Of a stretch of DNA of 8,001 nt, positions 6,989-8,001 are shown in pieces. Within the stretch, counting starts at the first letter, position 1; the number at the start of each line of letters is the position of its first letter. Where the stretch lies: contig VGTA01000123.1 of the NCBI GenBank assembly GCA_016874875.1, forward strand, positions 1 to 8,001. The letters run 5' to 3'. The DNA is from Deltaproteobacteria bacterium (GTDB lineage Bacteria; Myxococcota_A; Bradymonadia; UBA7976; VGTA01). The notes below the pieces were generated by a model. The model did not search any database and was not told the DNA's origin. It was given only the letters and a program-made list of their open reading frames with translations. A program made the position numbers and the translations under genes.

Positions 6989-7716
6989 GCGATGTAGTCT
7001 CTGCTTCTGCTTCTGCTGCTTCTGCGGCTGCTGCTTCTGCGGCTGCTGCCCCCTCGCGCGCCTCAGCGCTCTGGACGCTCGTGGCGGCGGCGGGGCTGTT
7101 CTGGGCGCACTGGCTGGCGTTCGTCTATGTGCCCATGGAGGGCACGATGCGGGCGGCGCAGCGCATCTTCTACTTTCACCTGCCGAGCGCGTGGCTGTGC
7201 TATGTGGGCTTCTTGCTGTGCGCGGGGGCGAGTCTGCTCTATCTGCTCAAGCAGCAGAGTCGGCACGACGCCCTCGCCCTCGCCGCGGCGGAGGTGGGGC
7301 TGGCGTTTGGGGTGATCGTGCTCACGACGGGGCCGCTGTGGGCGCGGGCGGCGTGGGGGGTGTGGTGGCGGTGGGAGCCGCGCCTGACCACGATGGCGGT
7401 GCTGTTCTTGATTTTTGCCTGCTACTGGCTGATTCGATCCTTTGGGGGCGACTCGGCGCCTGTGCGGAAGTTCGGCGCGGCGCTGGCGGTGCTCGGCGCG
7501 CCCAACATCTTCTTTGTGCACGTGGCGGTGACGCGCTGGCGCGGCGACCACCCCAACAACATCCAGCTCGAGCCCTCGATGCGCGTGGCGCTCTACAGCA
7601 CCCTGCTGGTCTTTATGGTGGTCTTTGGGCTGCTCGTGCGCCTGCGCTACCGCGTGCACCTCGAGGAGCGCGCCGCGGCCGCGCTGAGCCGCCGCCTGTC
7701 GCGCCTCGGCGCTTAA
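6985..7716 (+). CDS. ccmC: CcmC, heme-loading protein with a D-to-E change in the WWD motif
   Basis: CcmC binds heme at the periplasmic face and forms the CcmC-heme-CcmE complex. The 243-residue protein has six hydrophobic helices (about 28-49, 68-88, 101-118, 134-150, 163-181, 200-219). The two conserved periplasmic histidines are H65 (YFHLPSAW) and H179 (FFVHVAVTRW). The WWD region reads WGVWWRWEPRLTT (124-136); E131 replaces the aspartate of the textbook WGTWWVWDARLTS. The N-terminus (residues 4-22) is a Ser/Ala-only stretch not expected in the family, built from a 15-base duplication and using GCT/TCT codons unlike the rest of the operon. A later start cannot be excluded, but the ATGA overlap with ccmB and an upstream GGTGAG favour 6985. 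Identity as CcmC rather than another WWD protein rests on length, the YFHLP motif and its position after ccmB. Confidence 0.95.
   Translation: MSDVVSASASAASAAAASAAAAPSRASALWTLVAAAGLFWAHWLAFVYVPMEGTMRAAQRIFYFHLPSAWLCYVGFLLCAGASLLYLLKQQSRHDALALAAAEVGLAFGVIVLTTGPLWARAAWGVWWRWEPRLTTMAVLFLIFACYWLIRSFGGDSAPVRKFGAALAVLGAPNIFFVHVAVTRWRGDHPNNIQLEPSMRVALYSTLLVFMVVFGLLVRLRYRVHLEERAAAALSRRLSRLGA
7018..7047 (+). repeat. Perfect 15-base tandem duplication at the ccmC 5' end
   Basis: Two identical copies (7018-7032 and 7033-7047) of GCTTCTGCGGCTGCT lie in frame within ccmC and encode A-S-A-A-A twice. They sit in a longer run of TCTGCT-type units from about 7001. The T-rich third positions contrast with the G/C-ended codons elsewhere, indicating local slippage expansion in the cytoplasmic N-terminal extension. 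Confidence 0.85.
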
Positions 7717-7742
7717 CCCCCCTCTCAGCCCCCCCCCCTCAT

Positions 7743-7761
7743 CTCCTCGCTCAAGGAGCGA
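7743..7761 (+). promoter_or_regulatory. Ribosome binding site inside a small hairpin before the CcmD-like gene
   Basis: The ribosome site AAGGAG (7753-7758) lies five bases before the ATG at 7764. TCGCTC (7747-7752) and GAGCGA (7756-7761) can form a six-base-pair stem with an AAG loop. Alternatively CTCCT (7743-7747) can pair with AGGAG (7754-7758). Either structure would occlude the site. This is the only gene junction in the operon without a stop/start overlap, preceded by a 10-base C run (7729-7738). Translational control is possible but inferred only. Confidence 0.35.
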
Positions 7762-7763
7762 CC

Positions 7764-8001
7764 ATGTCCCCTCGCCCGCTCATCGGCGGCGGCCCCCTCT
7801 GGGCCCTCGCCCTCGCGCCGCTCTTGGCGCTCACCCTCCTCAGCGCGCCGGCGGGCGCGCAGGAGGCGACCCCCGCCGCGCCCGCCGCTGCTCAGGGCGC
7901 CGCCGCGCAGACCCCCGCCACCGCCGCGGCGGAGGCGGCGCGCGAGGCGCGCCTCGAGGAGCTGCGCTATCAGCACATGTGGGTCGCCTTTGGCGCGGTG
8001 T
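7764..8001 (+). CDS. Putative CcmD-like small membrane protein with signal peptide (3' end outside window)
   Basis: The first 79 residues are visible and the frame is open at the window edge. Residues 1-32 look like a signal peptide: short basic start, hydrophobic core (about 12-27) and an A-G-A cleavage site before Gln33. A linker of almost only Ala, Pro, Gln, Thr and Glu follows (33-60), then LEELRYQHMWVAFGAV (64-79), where a membrane helix seems to begin. The E-x-L-x-Y-x-x-x-x-x-A-F/Y-x-x-x motif before a helix resembles the alternative CcmD family found next to ccmC in deltaproteobacteria, Bacteroidetes and others. CcmD promotes release of holo-CcmE from CcmC. The position directly after ccmC supports this, but the key region is cut off. 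AAGGAG five bases upstream supports the start. It could instead be an unrelated small secreted protein. Confidence 0.65.
   Translation, partial: MSPRPLIGGGPLWALALAPLLALTLLSAPAGAQEATPAAPAAAQGAAAQTPATAAAEAAREARLEELRYQHMWVAFGAV

Noticed and set aside
7717..7763. Rho-independent terminator after ccmC
   Set aside because: The small stem at 7747-7761 is only six base pairs, has no following T run and overlaps a ribosome site. The next gene also appears to belong to the operon.

Overview
The window is a very GC-rich stretch of bacterial chromosome (third codon positions are overwhelmingly G or C). Most of it is a cytochrome c maturation (Ccm, System I) operon on the plus strand. A divergent methyltransferase-like gene lies at the left edge. 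The GC content, the gene order ccmE-ccmF-(unknown)-ccmA-ccmB-ccmC-ccmD-like and a CxxxY-type CcmE together suggest a myxobacterial or other deltaproteobacterial-type lineage (Myxococcota, Bradymonadota and relatives). This is inferred from protein features, not from a marker gene.

Layout. Bases 1-66 are G/T only and include an uninterrupted run of 53 G, most likely a contig-end artefact. On the minus strand, 67-890 encodes most of a class I SAM-dependent methyltransferase of the Methyltransf_32 type, whose C-terminus runs into the poly-G. The 225-base divergent spacer (891-1115) holds the start signals of both transcription units. On the plus strand follow ccmE (1116-1616), ccmF (1616-3814), an unnamed 577-residue membrane protein (3814-5547), ccmA (5544-6296), ccmB (6293-6988), ccmC (6985-7716) and the 5' part of a CcmD-like gene (7764-8001, cut by the window edge). 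From ccmE to ccmC every junction is a 1-4 base stop/start overlap, so this is one translationally coupled operon.

How the genes work together. CcmA (ATPase), CcmB and CcmC load heme onto CcmE and release it; a CcmD-like small protein normally assists. CcmE carries heme to CcmF, the heme lyase that attaches it to CXXCH motifs of apocytochromes. This CcmE carries Cys, not His, at the heme-binding position (C141-x3-Y145), the variant known from Desulfovibrio and archaea and linked to Ccm systems that lack CcmH. No CcmH or CcmG is seen here. The slot after ccmF, where ccmG/H/I genes often sit, is filled by a cysteine-free protein. It has a CcmI-like N-terminal membrane/coiled-coil part, a large predicted extracytoplasmic beta-rich part, and a second membrane helix plus coiled coil that resembles the first. 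This protein is the most novel item in the window and a candidate lineage-specific component of the variant maturation machine.
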